DNA of 64,000 nucleotides from Panagrolaimus kolymaensis (GCA_028622995.1 JAJQJQ010000020.1:434001-498000), one strand, 5' to 3'; counted from the first letter of the stretch, positions 50,501 through 62,064 are shown. Notes: generated by a model not told the origin, from the sequence alone. Numbers and translations: made by a program.

Positions 50501-50659
50501 AAAAGAATTTTAGTTTTTTTTTGGGCAAAAGGCTTACTTTCGAACTTCATGCAATCGGCAAAGATAGTCATAAGCCGACCGATTTTGTCGTTTTTCATCC
50601 AATTCATCAGCGGTATACTGATTTCCAAGATCAATAGATTCAATATCAGCGATAGTCAT
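44508..50659 (-). CDS. pes-7: IQGAP-family scaffold protein (pes-7 type)
   Basis: Actin- and Rho-GTPase-binding scaffold for cortex and cytokinesis. Fifteen exons from the 5' end: 50659-50538, 50013-49866, 49217-49128, 49075-48607, 48572-48369, 48266-47805, 47757-47435, 47388-47043, 46992-46503, 46446-46189, 46143-45841, 45791-45489, 45441-45307, 45255-44821, 44736-44508; 1438 residues. It has a calponin-homology domain from about 38 (NWLVACLSEAEIPS, ESLRNGVILARL, VNIYEGRNIRTIFCLYAL). One clear IQ motif, KIQASYRKMKSRGHLGEL, lies near residue 653. A RasGAP-like domain spans about 720-1130 (HRFIAKFLFSTYF, GELLRLIMQMVHF). The RasGAP C-terminal domain follows (KKLVVDLLLCG, IAKDIYSTDKYRGQRKE). No WW domain is obvious. 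The first two introns are about 524 and 648 nt; the rest are about 40-120 nt, mostly near 50. Confidence 0.93.
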
Positions 50660-52270
50660 AATACCTTAAAATTTGATATATTTAATAGACAAATGAAAGT
50701 AAAAAGTTTTTTTAGGTAAAAAAAACAAATTGAAATACCAAAAATTATTCCAAGGTTTGAAAGAACCTATTTTAAGTTTTAAAAAGTTATTTACCGAAAA
50801 AATAAATGAAAAGCTTTCTTCTTCTTTTTTTTTGGATAAGAGGGGAGACAAAAAAGGGTATGAAAAAAAGCGTTAAAAAAGTATTTATTTTTTTATTTTT
50901 TCAGCGACCAAGCAACGACGACACAATGCAATCACCAAAGTGTAGCACAAATGTCAATAAGCTGAGCGAGCAGCTTCTAAGAGTTAAAAAAAAGAAGAAG
51001 ACAAAAAAAGGGGACGAGACATTCAAAAAAAATTTAAAGGACTCTCTGGAAGCATCGACCAAATCAGTCCAACTTTCAAGGAAAAAAAATGAAACAGTTA
51101 TTTAGTGATTTTTTTATGAAAAAAAAAACTAAAAAAAGACTGGAAGTAGTGATCAAGCGTAGCAACAAAAAAACAGTTTATGTGCAGCGAGAAAATAAGC
51201 AAATCTTTTGGGCTTACAGAAATGTTGCACATTTTTTAGTTAAAAGTGTGTCAAAAAAATATGTGGAAAAAAATACCACACGATCAAAATATAGCAATTT
51301 TCAAAGATATTAAAAAGAAAGCATTTATATAAAAGCCGGAAGAAAGTTTACGTTTTGGGCATTGTATCTTTTTTGCTATAATAACAAAAATTAAGTATAA
51401 ATCATTCTAGAAAATTTAACACATCAAGTGTTATCGGAAAATAAGTGCTATAATTAATAAGACATACATACATTACTAACATTTTTGAAGATAAAAGTTG
51501 CTTCGTAAAACTTTTAGCTTTATTAATACATATTATAATAAAAGAAGGGTCATAAATGCCGAGATACAAAGCCTCGTGTTTTAATAATAATTTTTTACTC
51601 CAAATTTTTTTCTTTGTTTGCACAAAAACGCTGTTACCTTTAAGTGGTATTTTTCAATAGGACACGATCAGCTGCGAAACAACAAAAAAAACCATCGCAA
51701 ATAAATCATTAGCACTTTTTTTGGGTAGTCACAATATCATCATAAAGTTATAAATAAAAAGTTTTAATTTTATTTTTGAAAAAAACGAATAGTCGATGAA
51801 AAAAAATAATGAATCGATCACTGAAAAATAAAAAACGAATAATCAAATTATGTAACAATAATTTACAAAACTTGTAAAAAGAAAGTTTGAAATTTTATTA
51901 TTTTTTGGTTTAATGGTTGATATAAACATCAAAAAAGTGAATGAATTATAATAGGAATTCCAAATATTGATAATTACATATATTTACTTTATCTTATTTC
52001 ATGCATGAAAAAATTAAAAACACTGTAAAACCGAAGATTTTCAAATGCAAACGGGTATCGTAACCTTCCATATTTTCGCTTTAAGAGGCTTGACTCTAAA
52101 CTTACTGTTGTGTTTTTCGCTCTCACATTTTTTTATTGTCTTCAACGCTGTTTTGAAAGATACTTACTTTTTTTTTCTCGTTTAATTGTACATATCAAAC
52201 TTTCTTTCATTTTTTAGATTGTTATTTGTGGCAATTTTTATACTAACTTCAAGCTAACTACTCATCAAAG
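50660..52270. other. 1.6-kb region between divergent IQGAP and LRR-receptor genes
   Basis: AT-rich, with purine-rich + strand frames at 50806-51313 that are poly-Lys/Asn translations and are not called. It contains the promoters of both flanking genes. No repeat or motif was recognised. Confidence 0.45.
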
Positions 52271-55200
52271 ATGCGGAAACCTTGGGTTTTTCTGGTGGCT
52301 CTATGGTATATTGGTTATGTCTTATCGACGCAATGTCCATCAAAGCTCCCTACGTCTTGTGTGTGTGATAATTCTGAAGCTGGATTTCGTGTATTATGCT
52401 CTCAAAGTCCTAATCTCAACGAAATTCTCAATTCTCTCAAGGATGATACCGTTGATAAGTTGGATATTCGAAACTGTGAGCCGAAAGTCAAGCAACTCGT
52501 CATCGTACCATCAATAAAAGTTCGGAGCCTAACAATCAGCAATTGTGGAATTGAAGCTCTTGGTGGAAGTGCTTTCAATAATATGGGCAACACGTTAGAA
52601 GAATTACGTCTTTTCAACAATTTTTTAACCATCCTTCCATATATGGGATTACTACCTAAGCTTCAATCGATCAACTTCAACAATAATTCGGTTAGTGTCT
52701 TTGCTTCTTTAATAATTTGAATGTATTCTCTTTTTTTTAGCTTACTGGTATTTCTGAACAATGCTTTAATGGTGCTACTCAAATTCGTCAAATCCGTGCT
52801 GAAAATAACAAGATTTGTTTGCTTTTGACGTAAGTTTTAACGTATTCACTCGGTAATGCGTATCCTAATGATCGTAATTAACCTTTATTCACCTCTTTCG
52901 TTTTATTTGAATGTTTTTATCTAACTAATTATGGATCGTTATAGCAATGCTCTCAACGAAGTCAAAAACAACCTTGAAGTCTTAGATCTTAGTGGTAATT
53001 GTCTTACGGCTGTTCCTCTTAATCTTCGTAATGCTTTCAAGTTGACTCATTTGGACTTGTCAGAAAACAAGATCGATGAACTTGCTCAACTTTCTTTCAC
53101 AAATCTTCCAGCTCTTAAAGAATTAAGACTCACTTCTAATGGTATTAAGGCCCTCTCAACGGTTGCTTTTGCGAATATTCCTGCTCTGACTCAACTTTAT
53201 GTGAAAGATAATAAGATTTCCAAAGTTGATCCCAACTTTTTCCTCTCTTTTAAGGACCTCGATTCTGTTGACCTTAGTGATAATGAAATTATTACGGTAT
53301 GTATTATCTTTTTATTAGTTTTTTTATCTCCTACTTTTAGATTCCATCGTTCAAAAACATGTCTAATTTGAGAAATGTTATCCTTGATCATAACCAGATT
53401 CGTCGAATTGAATCTCTGACATTTAGTTCTTGTCCAAATCTTGAGATGATTAGTCTTCAGGTACGTTATTTGGTTCAAATTATTGTATTATGTATATTTT
53501 ATAATTTTTAGAATAATGATATCTCACACATTGCTCGTAATGGCTTCGAATCTCTTGGAAAACTTCGCAATCTCTTTCTTGCTAATAACTCATTAGTTTC
53601 CTTTGGTAAGTTTTTTAGCATTCTGGAGAATTCCCCTCACAGAGCTTGTTTTTCAAAGCTTCATTTTGAAAGTAATTTGCTATAGAGGGGAATAAGAAAA
53701 ACATTGTCATAGTTTTCTATTGACACTCATATTTTTAACTAAAGGATTTTCTATCGAAGTTATATTTTTCTTTATTAAACGTACTATATTACTTTATTTT
53801 AGATAATGAAGCTTTCACTGGTATGAACGACCTTCAACATCTGAATCTTCGTAATAATGTTTTGGTTGAGCTTAAAAATGGTTCACTGGCTCAAGTTTCC
53901 AATTTGCAAATTGCTGATTTTGCCCACAACGAAATTAACCATATTCAGCCTGGTACTTTCGATAAACAGGCGAACCTTATCTGGCTCGATCTCAGCTATA
54001 ACAACATCACTAGACTTGAACAAGGAACATTTGATCGAAGAATCCCAAACATTATTCTTGATGGTAAGAATTTGTTTCTCTTAATATTTTTCAATTTGAT
54101 TTATTTTACTTTTTTAGGCAACAAGCTTTTATGCGATGACAAGTTTGATTGGTTTGTCAACTACGTCACCAAAAATCAAGTTCAAACAGCTGTTGTTGGT
54201 TCTGATATCAAATGTGATGGACCATCGAAGTTTGCTGGAGTTCCGATAAAAGAGTTAACGGTGAAGAAAGCAAATGATAGTTTTACTCAATCGATGAATA
54301 CTTTGGGCTTTGGTGCAAATCCTGCTATGGCAGCTGCAAGCGGGAACATGCTTGCTAGCGTGCTCCCTGCTTTATTAGCTGGTGGAAATGCTGGAGGCCA
54401 AGCTGGTGGTTTTTTGGGTGCTATACCTCTTTTGAGAAATTTCCCTGGTATGGGTTTCATTCCTGATGGCCCTGGTGGTATGAATCCTGAATTGAATTAC
54501 GCCGTTGAACGATTTTCTGATCCTCTTGTTCGTTTTGCAACTGGTAGTAAACCCGTCCCTGGTGATATTCAGCAAATGATGAGTACTCTTCCTCGACTTA
54601 TTGTTAATATTCCCGGTGTTGGTGATCTTGATTTAGTGAAGGTTGTTTGTTATTACATATTGTTTATATCTTACTTAGTAGTTTTTAGATGAATCCTCAA
54701 ATTCTTGAACATGTTCTTCGTGGTGGTCAAATTCCTGGTATTCCTCGAGAAGCACTTGATATTGTTGTTAGAAGATTTGCTCAAAATATGTATGATGCTG
54801 CTCTTCGTGCTCGTTCCGGTACTTCCATCGAAGGTGATGACAAATATCTCCCACCTTTGAATTCATTTCCTCCAGAAGTTATTAGACTTTTGGTTGATGG
54901 AAAAGGTATTCCATACTGGGATGCAGCCCAAACACGGGTAATTCAAGACTTTTACACCGCTCAACTTCCTCTTATATACAACCATGGAAGAAATAATACC
55001 AATGCTAACAATCCAAAGAGCAACTTTACAATGTTCAACTTGCTTCCACCTGGTTACAATTTGTCAAAGATTCCGCCAGAAGTTATTAATCAAATCCTTC
55101 ATGGAGAACTTCCTGATTTTACCAAGTTGCCTTCAGACATTATTGACTATCTACGTGAAAATGGCGAGAACATCATGAACTCTTTTAATCTCGTAAGTAT

Positions 55201-55718
55201 TTTCGCATTTTTTTAAAATATCATTTCAAACATATTTTTAGCCTCCAAGCATTGAAGAAACGCTTCGCAAGTTGCCAGCTCGTGTAGTGGAAACTGATAC
55301 CACTACTCCGTATGATATAAATAAAATCGATGGTGACCTTGTTGAGAAAGAAGAAGGATGGCTTACTTCCACTCGAGTTCGTATAATTTCTGGTGTTGTT
55401 GTTGGACTTCTTGCTGCAATATCTCTTGGAATTCTGGGTGGTTATCTATATTATCTTCGTAGAAAGCGGCTTAATGATCAAACTATTATTTTTCCTCCTG
55501 ATGAATTTCAAGATAATCGTAAAGGAGGATTATTTGCTGATGGATTCCATCCAAGTAAAAGTTCTATTTTACGTTTTGATGCCGACACTTCTCAACCTTA
55601 TTTACGAACAAGCCCTCGTCGAAATCGTCAAGAATCTGCAAATTCAACATCTCGTTCAGAAGCTGCTCAAAATACTGCTCTTAGTCGTACTCTCAACACC
55701 ACTATTTCTCGCCTTTGA
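52271..55718 (+). CDS. extracellular LRR single-pass transmembrane protein (egg-6/let-4 type)
   Basis: Nine exons: 52271-52690, 52741-52829, 52945-53296, 53341-53460, 53512-53605, 53803-54063, 54118-54641, 54689-55192, 55242-55718; about 946 residues. The seventh donor could also be six bases earlier. A signal peptide (MRKPWVFLVALWYIGYVLS) precedes a Cys cap (CPSKLPTSCVCDN). At least ten LRRs follow (LEVLDLSGNCLTAVP, LTHLDLSENKI, LKELRLTSNGI and others). A C-terminal cap GNKLLCDDKFDWFVNYV comes next, then a Gly/Ala/Pro-rich spacer. Three repeated P-x-x-V/I-I-x-x-x-L-x-x-G motifs (residues 622-762) lie ahead of a membrane span near 837-859. The cytosolic tail is about 85 residues. C. elegans EGG-6 and LET-4 maintain epithelial junctions and apical matrix; the length is closest to EGG-6, but orthology is not proven. 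Confidence 0.87.
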
Positions 55719-55809
55719 TGCACTAACCTTTAATTATTTTTTTGTATTTTAATAGTCTTGTAAATTGCATTGTTATATATTGTCATGTTTAAATTATTTG
55801 AAACTTTGT

Positions 55810-55922
55810 AATAAAAGTTTAGTTTAACTTTAAAAAATCTTGTTGTCTACAATGTTTTTCGAGTCATTAGAGTATTTGAAGGATCCAAAATTTACATATA
55901 TATGTAATAGACTGATTTTTAG
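55810..55922 (+). promoter_or_regulatory. intercistronic poly(A) signal and trans-splice acceptor
   Basis: AATAAA at 55810-55815, 92 bp after the LRR-receptor stop, is followed about 105 bp later by TGATTTTTAG (AG at 55921-55922). The next ATG after that AG is the start of the downstream gene. This is the classic spacing of nematode operons. Confidence 0.6.
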
Positions 55923-55971
55923 TCGTGTAATAACTTTTCAAGTTACAGTTAATCAAAGTGCTTGTTTTCAA

Positions 55972-56715
55972 ATGTCTTCTTCCTCTGAACCATTAACTCC
56001 TCTTTCAACATCTTCGTCAGCTGACAATTTCTCAAACTATTCAAAAAGTAATTTACCTTTTGGTAGTATGGTCAAACTAATTAGTCAACAACATCGTGCC
56101 TTGATTCAACATCAGATTGAAAATGAAATGCAAAAAGAATGTGAAGAAACAAAGGTTTGGCTTTTTAAAGGGGTAATTCTTGTAGCGTTACTTTATCATA
56201 CATTTACCAATGATATTAGTCAACATATCTTTTGCTTTTTTTCCATATTATAAGAAAAGGTTTTTACGGAACACGGAACGATTCTGTAAACATTTTTTTC
56301 TAGATATTTTTATTAATTTTACGCTATAAATTATTTAAGAACTAATTATTGAAATTTTTAGAATGACATTCCTGCTGAAACTCCAACTAAAAAAGGTCCA
56401 ATGCTAACTAAACGTCAACAAGCTACTGAAAAGAACAACAAAGTTTTGCAAATTTTATTTGAAAAAGAACGTAAAAGGTATGAAAAATTAGAAGGAGAAT
56501 ACTGGACTTTTCTTAAAACTCCATTTCTTACTGAAGAAAATTTCAAAACTCGTTATGATGGTTACAAGAAAAATGAAAAAAAGATCGAAATGGATTTAGC
56601 TGAATCTCATACCCGTTTAGATGAAATTTTTCGAAGAAAACTCATAAATGAAACTTCTCATAATGCTCATGTTTCCTTTACTTCAAGACGTAAACCGATT
56701 AAATCACGTCGATGA
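55972..56715 (+). CDS. unrecognised small coiled-coil protein
   Basis: Exons 55972-56154 and 56362-56715 (AAG|GTTTGG ... TTTTTAG), phase 0; 178 residues. The start is the first ATG after the likely SL acceptor. The N-terminus is Ser/Thr-rich (MSSSSEPLTPLSTSSSADN). The rest is charged and helical: QHRALIQHQIENEMQKECEE, KNNKVLQILFEKERKRYEKL and KKIEMDLAESHTRLDEIFRR. The C-terminus is basic, KPIKSRR. The coiled-coil layout recalls small lysosome-related (BLOC/BORC) subunits, but no specific motif supports that. It is the likely second gene of an operon with the LRR receptor. Confidence 0.7.
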
Positions 56716-57518
56716 ATTTTGATTAAGTGTTTTGTTAATACTGTTTTTGTTGTTGTTGTTTGACTATCGAATAAATATTTTCTTTCTTTTTTTGTTTCAG
56801 ATATGATGTGAGAAGAATAAAAGTGGAATTTTTTTTAAATTCTATTAACGACCTAGCTATCATCCATGAAAGTTCCTCGGATCATGTTTTTTTCCATGAT
56901 TGAAAAACTTTTTTGCAGCTTTGAGGCTCTGGTTAAAGAAAATATGCTTTACAATGGAATGATAAAAGTTTGTTACTTTTTTCTTTATCTTCTTCAAAGA
57001 AAGGTAAAACATGTCATAAAATTTCGTCGATCCTCTATTTTTGTAAGTAAATGAAGCGTCCAATTAAATCTCCCATGAAAAGCCACGCCATTTAACCTTA
57101 TGAGAATGGATCATCCATCAAATTCACTTTATTATTTCCTTTGTTGTTTTCTAGATAGAGTTTCTGGAGGTCGAAAAAAAAATTAATTGAGTGGGTTTTT
57201 GTCCATTTCCTTGACACTATTGAGACATAAGAGTTGTTCACACTATCAAAGCATAATGCACTTTATTAACTGTTAAAAAAGCTAATGAATTCCTTGATTA
57301 AACAAAAACTATTTGCCACTGTTTTATAAAACTCAATTTTTAGATATACCATTACCACTCTTTCAACTATGTTAAAAACCCTTTTGACACAAATTTATAC
57401 AAGGATTACTTTATTCTAAGAAATTCACAGACAAAATTGTATGACAGTTCACAAAGATAAAAATTTTACAGTTAAATTATACAATATTCAAACAATGAAA
57501 TAACCATCTTCAATTTGA
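56716..57518. other. 0.8-kb spacer between convergent genes
   Basis: AT-rich. ATTCTTTT/AATAAA-like sequence (GAATAAATAT near 56769) fits a poly(A) signal of the small coiled-coil gene. Overlapping short frames at 56860-57063 are chance. Nothing else was seen. Confidence 0.45.
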
Positions 57519-58854
57519 CTATTCTTCATCATGACGACGAGATGAGTTTCTTCGCAATGATGATGTAAGAGTGTCCCTCATGAAATGCCTGAAAAAGATG
57601 GAATTGTTTAAATTGAATGTAAATAAAGGAAACTTACGGTAAATCACTTTGGTCATCAGTTGCTTCACTTGGACGACGAACGTTGACACTTCCTTTTCGA
57701 ACAGATGATACAGGTTGAGGTTTTGACGCAGCGCTTCTTGGAACAACAGGAAGAGGTGTTGAAGCTTTATTTGGAGTAAAAAGTCTCGTAAAGTTTAAAA
57801 CACCTTTCATACGTGAAGCAGCAGAATTGGAGCGTTGATTGGTGAGACGTGGTGGAATTGCTGTCGTAGTAGTTCTAGGAAGCGAAGGATTTCGAGAAGA
57901 AAGAGCTTTTTGAGGTTGAACTGTTCTTGAGGAAGCTTTTTCAGTATCAGCGACGACGTGTTCTACAGCAGATTTGAGTTTTCCATGAACTTCTTCATGT
58001 CTTTGAGATATAGGCATTTTCTTCATTGAAGGAAGTTTTTGAGGAGAAACAGGACTTTTAACATCATCATTGAACGGTTCTTCCTTGCGTGGTGTTGCTT
58101 TTTTACCAGAATATAAATTGTAAAGCCTTGCTTGCAATCGATTTCGACATGGTGATTCATCGGCGTTAACAGCACTTCTTGCAGGAGACAATGAAGGCAT
58201 TCGCTTTTGAGATGATTTCGGAGTAGAATGTGGAGATTTTGCAAATGGCGACATCTTTTGACCAGTAGAAACATTTCGTTGATCATACTTTGCAAAGATA
58301 CTTTCAATTTTGGATGCTCTTTGTTCGGATGCTAATAAACCAGAAGGAGGTGGTACACGAGATGGTGGAGTCCGTTTTTCACTAAAATTTTCTCATTAGT
58401 ACTTTAAAAAACGCGTTATAAGTAAAACAACTTACAATCCACGAAAATGTGTTGTACCAGGAACCTGCTTCAAGACAAATTCATCTTCAGGTGAGGAAGA
58501 TTGCCGAAGAAGTTTTTGAGCAGCTCGAACTTCAGATGGTGTCATAGGTCGCGAATGTTCAGAAGGTGATCCAGGAGTTTTTGGAGTCGCAGCGTTTTGA
58601 GCTTCCAAAGGTGCCATATGAAGAGAACGTTCTAATTTATCAACAGCATTAGTTGATTCTTCACAGGATTTTGAAGTGTCCATTAGTTGATTTTCCATCG
58701 ATCCCGTAGGCGAAGATTGCTCTAATTGACCAAAAGAAAGTAATCCACCAGCAATTGAAGCCACCATTTCTTGAGTTTCTAATGTTGCCATAGATGGAGG
58801 TTGTTCAGATTCATCAACAGGAAGTGAATCACAAGTAGTTGAAGTTGACGCCAT
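57519..58854 (-). CDS. unrecognised protein rich in Ser/Thr-Pro sites
   Basis: Three exons from the 5' end: 58854-58436, 58381-57638, 57588-57519; 410 residues. It is largely disordered in appearance. It holds about fifteen or more S/T-P sites (for example TPKTPGSPSE, SPFAKSPHSTPKSS, DVKSPVSPQK), basic stretches (KKATPRKEE) and a short RLQARLYNLYSG segment that may be ordered. The C-terminus is SSLRRNSSRRHDEE. The density of S/T-P with nearby Lys/Arg suggests a CDK or MAPK substrate such as a mitotic or microtubule regulator; this is inference. A GAGA-rich tract lies 110-170 bp upstream. Confidence 0.7.
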
Positions 58855-59640
58855 TAGTAAGGATTGAAAAAATGATGAATAAAAAAATTGAAGATTTTTA
58901 TTGAAGCGTTAGTATGCAAAAAATATTAGAATGCAAGAATTTTTTTTATTGAGTTTACGCTGGATCGCTGCTCGCTCTCTCTCGCTCATTTTTCTCTCTC
59001 GTTGATTCGCTTCAGGGCGAGCGAGCTTTTGGAAATAATGGATGGCCAAAAATGGTTCTCTTCATAACTGTTTCAATTACGATTAACACATTATTTCCAA
59101 TTAACAGCGAAATGGAAAAAACAACAACACAGGAAAACGATATCATCAAATCTATGCCTAATTAGTGATATTTTGTACATATATAAGCTTTACTTTTTAA
59201 TAACTGTAAACAAAATCGGCTTTTATTTTTTATTTTACACAACAAATCAGCAGTTACATAACTTTAACAACAAATAACATTAAATTAAAATTAAGCTCCA
59301 TTGTGAAGACAAACGAGCCGTCTACGATGATTATTCGGAATAACAAAATTTGAGCGATCAAAGAAAGGTTCAGCGCTATCAAAGAAATCGACATCAACAG
59401 CCATACCACTCCAAAATTCCTATAAAATTGTCAATCAATATCTTTAAACATTATTCTTCCCAAAAGTCAACCAACAGCAGCCGACCGTTATTGTTTCTAA
59501 ATAATAATTCAAAATATTTATTTAAGTACCATTTATTTTACAAAATCACAAGATTGTACTATACTTTTAGATGATCATCAGTATCAAAATACACAAAATA
59601 CATAAATTATATAAATTTTTTACTACAAACACAAATAAAT
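58855..59640. other. spacer between two minus-strand genes, with GAGA tract
   Basis: About 790 bp. The GAGA-like tract at 58970-59025 stands out; the rest is AT-rich and includes the 3' side of the perilipin gene. No gene was found (the + frame at 59350-59574 has a non-ATG start and no splice partner). Confidence 0.45.
58970..59025 (-). promoter_or_regulatory. GAGA/GCGAGC-rich promoter-like tract
   Basis: On the minus strand this reads GCTCGCTCGCCC ... GAGAGAGAAA ... GAGCGAGAGAGAGCGAGC, with an inverted GCTCGCTC/GAGCGAGC arrangement. It sits 115-170 bp upstream of the S/T-P-rich gene and is the most GC-rich noncoding patch nearby. GAGA-type elements mark many promoters; the role is inferred. 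Confidence 0.5.
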
Positions 59641-60980
59641 TTATGAGGAGCTTGATGGAACGGTCGGATGCTGTTGAGTTGGTTCACGTACAAGAAAAGA
59701 TGAGGTCCATTTCTTCATTTCACTAACTTTGAGCTTGGCTTCAACAATAACCTAAATATATGTGATAAATCCATAGAATTCAAAGATAAATAAAAACTTA
59801 CTTCATCACGAATTTGATAAAGATTTTCAGCTTTTGAAAAATGATTATCAAGTTGTTCGATGTAATGTGTTGCAGATTCAATAGTTTGAGAAGTTCCTTC
59901 ACCAACGAGTTCATTTCCTTGCTTACGGAGGGTTTCGAAATTTTCATTGAGAAGTGCACTGGTTTTCCGAATGGATCGAATGAGCATTTCTTCAGGTGCA
60001 ATACGGTATTGTTGAGCTTCTTTTTCGATCTTGCTTTTGAGTTCGGCAACGCTGGCAGACAAGTTTTCAACCTTTTCTGTTGCCCATTCACGACGTTGTT
60101 TAATATAATCAACCAAGATAATATTGCGATTCATTTGTTTAACAAATTCATGAAGGCTGGTTCGAACAGGATCAATAACAGTATTGTTTGCTTGACTAAG
60201 AAGACCACCAGTAACACGATTTGAAAGAAAACGAATTCGATCAGCCATGGTTGAATCAGCTGGTTCAGGAACATGAGAAAGACCCAAAAGACGATCAAAT
60301 ACCACATTAGCAATATCAAGGAAGGTATTCGTGTGTTCAACAATTTTATCTGCAGGAACTTTAGCAACTTGAAGAGTTTGTTCGATTGCTTCACGAATAC
60401 GTTGTTCAACAGCTTTTTCAGCATTATGAACGCCTTTAATTGCAGAAGATCCAGCATGCTTTGTATAAATCAATGAAGAAAGGAAAGCATTTGTAGCTGA
60501 AGTAGTAGCAATTAATCCCATTTGAGCAGTGACAATGGCAAGTCCAAGAGAAAGAGCACCAGTATGAGCAGCAGCCGAAACAGTTTTATCAACAGCAGAC
60601 TTTGTGGTATCAAGACCTAAAATATTAATGATTAAATCGAGAATCAAGAATTTAAAAAATCAACCTCGAGTGTAGTATTCTACGAGTTTATCAGTGGTTG
60701 GGTAACAATAGTTAGCATAAACGGGAGCAGCAACACTAGTCAAACCATTTTGAACTCCACTTTCAACACGATTGAGAGTATTTTCAGCAAGAGTACAACT
60801 GTGTTTGACACCATCATATCCAGCACGAGCTTTTTTGACAAGAGTATAATCATTTACATAGTCATACCATTGTTTGAAGTATTCAAAATGAGCATTTGGT
60901 CCAGCATCTTTGACTAATTCAACTTGATTTGCATCAAGTGTTGTTTTTGATGTTCCATTGATAACTTGTTGAGATGCCAT
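59641..60980 (-). CDS. plin-1: perilipin-like lipid droplet protein
   Basis: Coats lipid droplets and controls lipolysis; nematodes have a single perilipin. Three exons from the 5' end: 60980-60665, 60616-59802, 59751-59641; 413 residues. After a short N-terminus it has the PAT-like start (HFEYFKQWYDYVNDYTLVKKA), then AENTLNRVESGV. A Ala/Val/Gly-rich amphipathic stretch (AVDKTVSAAAHTGALSLGLA) and a four-helix-bundle-like C-terminal half follow (REAIEQTLQVAKVPADKIVE, QRREWATEKVENLSASV). It ends with a Pro/Ser tail. The assignment is by overall resemblance to nematode perilipin, as these proteins have few fixed motifs. Confidence 0.8.
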
Positions 60981-61474
60981 ATTTGTTAGAACAACCAAAA
61001 GCTGCAGAAGTTAGTTTTCTAAAAATGAAAAACGATAAATTAGAAAATGCAAAAGACAAAAATGAAAAAAAATCAACATAGTTTGTTTGTCGATTAAAAC
61101 AAAAAAGGGTAATAAAAAAAGAGAGGTATGGAATGATTTTTGGACAAAAACACAAACGAATGTCGCGGTCATTTTAGCATGGAATTCACGTGAATAACAG
61201 GAGAAACAAATAGCAAAAAAATAATAAATAGTTTAGAAGAAAAAAATGTGCAAAATGGATGAAGTTTGATCGAACAAAAGTTGGAAAAAAAGTGAAGGAA
61301 CAAAAGCAAATTTTATGTTGGGATAGCAAATGAGCGAGGTTCATCTCTCTCAAGTACCGCCTCTTTTTTTGTGCCATTGGCGAAAGGTGTTGAGTAAATA
61401 GATGGAAAGGTAAGCAAAAAAGTGGCAAACAGAAATATAGCACAAATTCAGGTAGTTATTAAAATAAATAAAAA
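60981..61474. other. spacer between divergent perilipin and DUF19 genes
   Basis: 494 bp, AT-rich, with AAAAGAGAGG-like runs. Upstream promoter region of both genes. The minus-strand frames in it are hydrophobic translations of T-runs and are not called. Confidence 0.4.
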
Positions 61475-62064
61475 ATGCAACCATCAATATTAATTCTCTA
61501 TTCTATGATATTTTTTGTTATTAAATTAGGGCATTGTACAAGCTTAACTAATAAATTCTCTACTTATTCTATACTTGAACAAGAAATACATTGCGGCACC
61601 CAAGGGTATTTGATACAATACGGGAAAAAATATTGCTTACGATTTAATAGCCCAAGTTTAATTTTTTTCATTTTCTGATTTTGAAAGAATGCCTAACTAT
61701 TTTAGAATATAAGAACAAATTTGATGAACCTGGGAAAAATTTTGTTGACTGTACGACCGATTGTCTCTTGAAAAAGATTATTCAAATAACTTATAATGGT
61801 CTGGTTTTTCTTATCTCATTGAACTTTTTAAAAATATTTTTATGTTTAGAAGAAAGGAAAAATCCACCAGATTGTAATAATCTTTATGCTCAAGCTTTCG
61901 AATCTCATGCTCAATGCTATCTGAAATGTAATTTTTGTACAATTTGTAAATCAAACAAAAAGGCACTTTTTAATGCTTATGATTTCAAAGATTTTATGAG
62001 CCGAGCTGCTGTATATCAAATTTATCATGTTATGAAACAATGTGGACCTTTTGCTTGCCTTTAA
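61475..62064 (+). CDS. DUF19 (T20D4.11-like) secreted cysteine-rich protein
   Basis: Nematode-specific secreted protein family of unknown function. Exons 61475-61655, 61706-61798 and 61850-62064; 162 residues. A signal peptide (MQPSILILYSMIFFVIKLGHC) is followed by the DUF19 cysteine pattern: HCGTQGYLIQYGKKYCLRFN, then FDEPGKNFVDCTTDCLL. The C-terminal block has AFESHAQCYLKCNFCTI, DFKDFMSRAAVYQIYHV and MKQCG. The second intron is 51 nt with no in-frame stop, so its retention would insert 17 hydrophobic residues. It was treated as an intron because the spliced cysteine spacing fits the family better. Confidence 0.8.

Noticed and set aside
61799..61849. Reading through the DUF19 second intron as coding sequence
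   Set aside because: It would put a hydrophobic insert between the conserved cysteines; the spliced form matches the family spacing.
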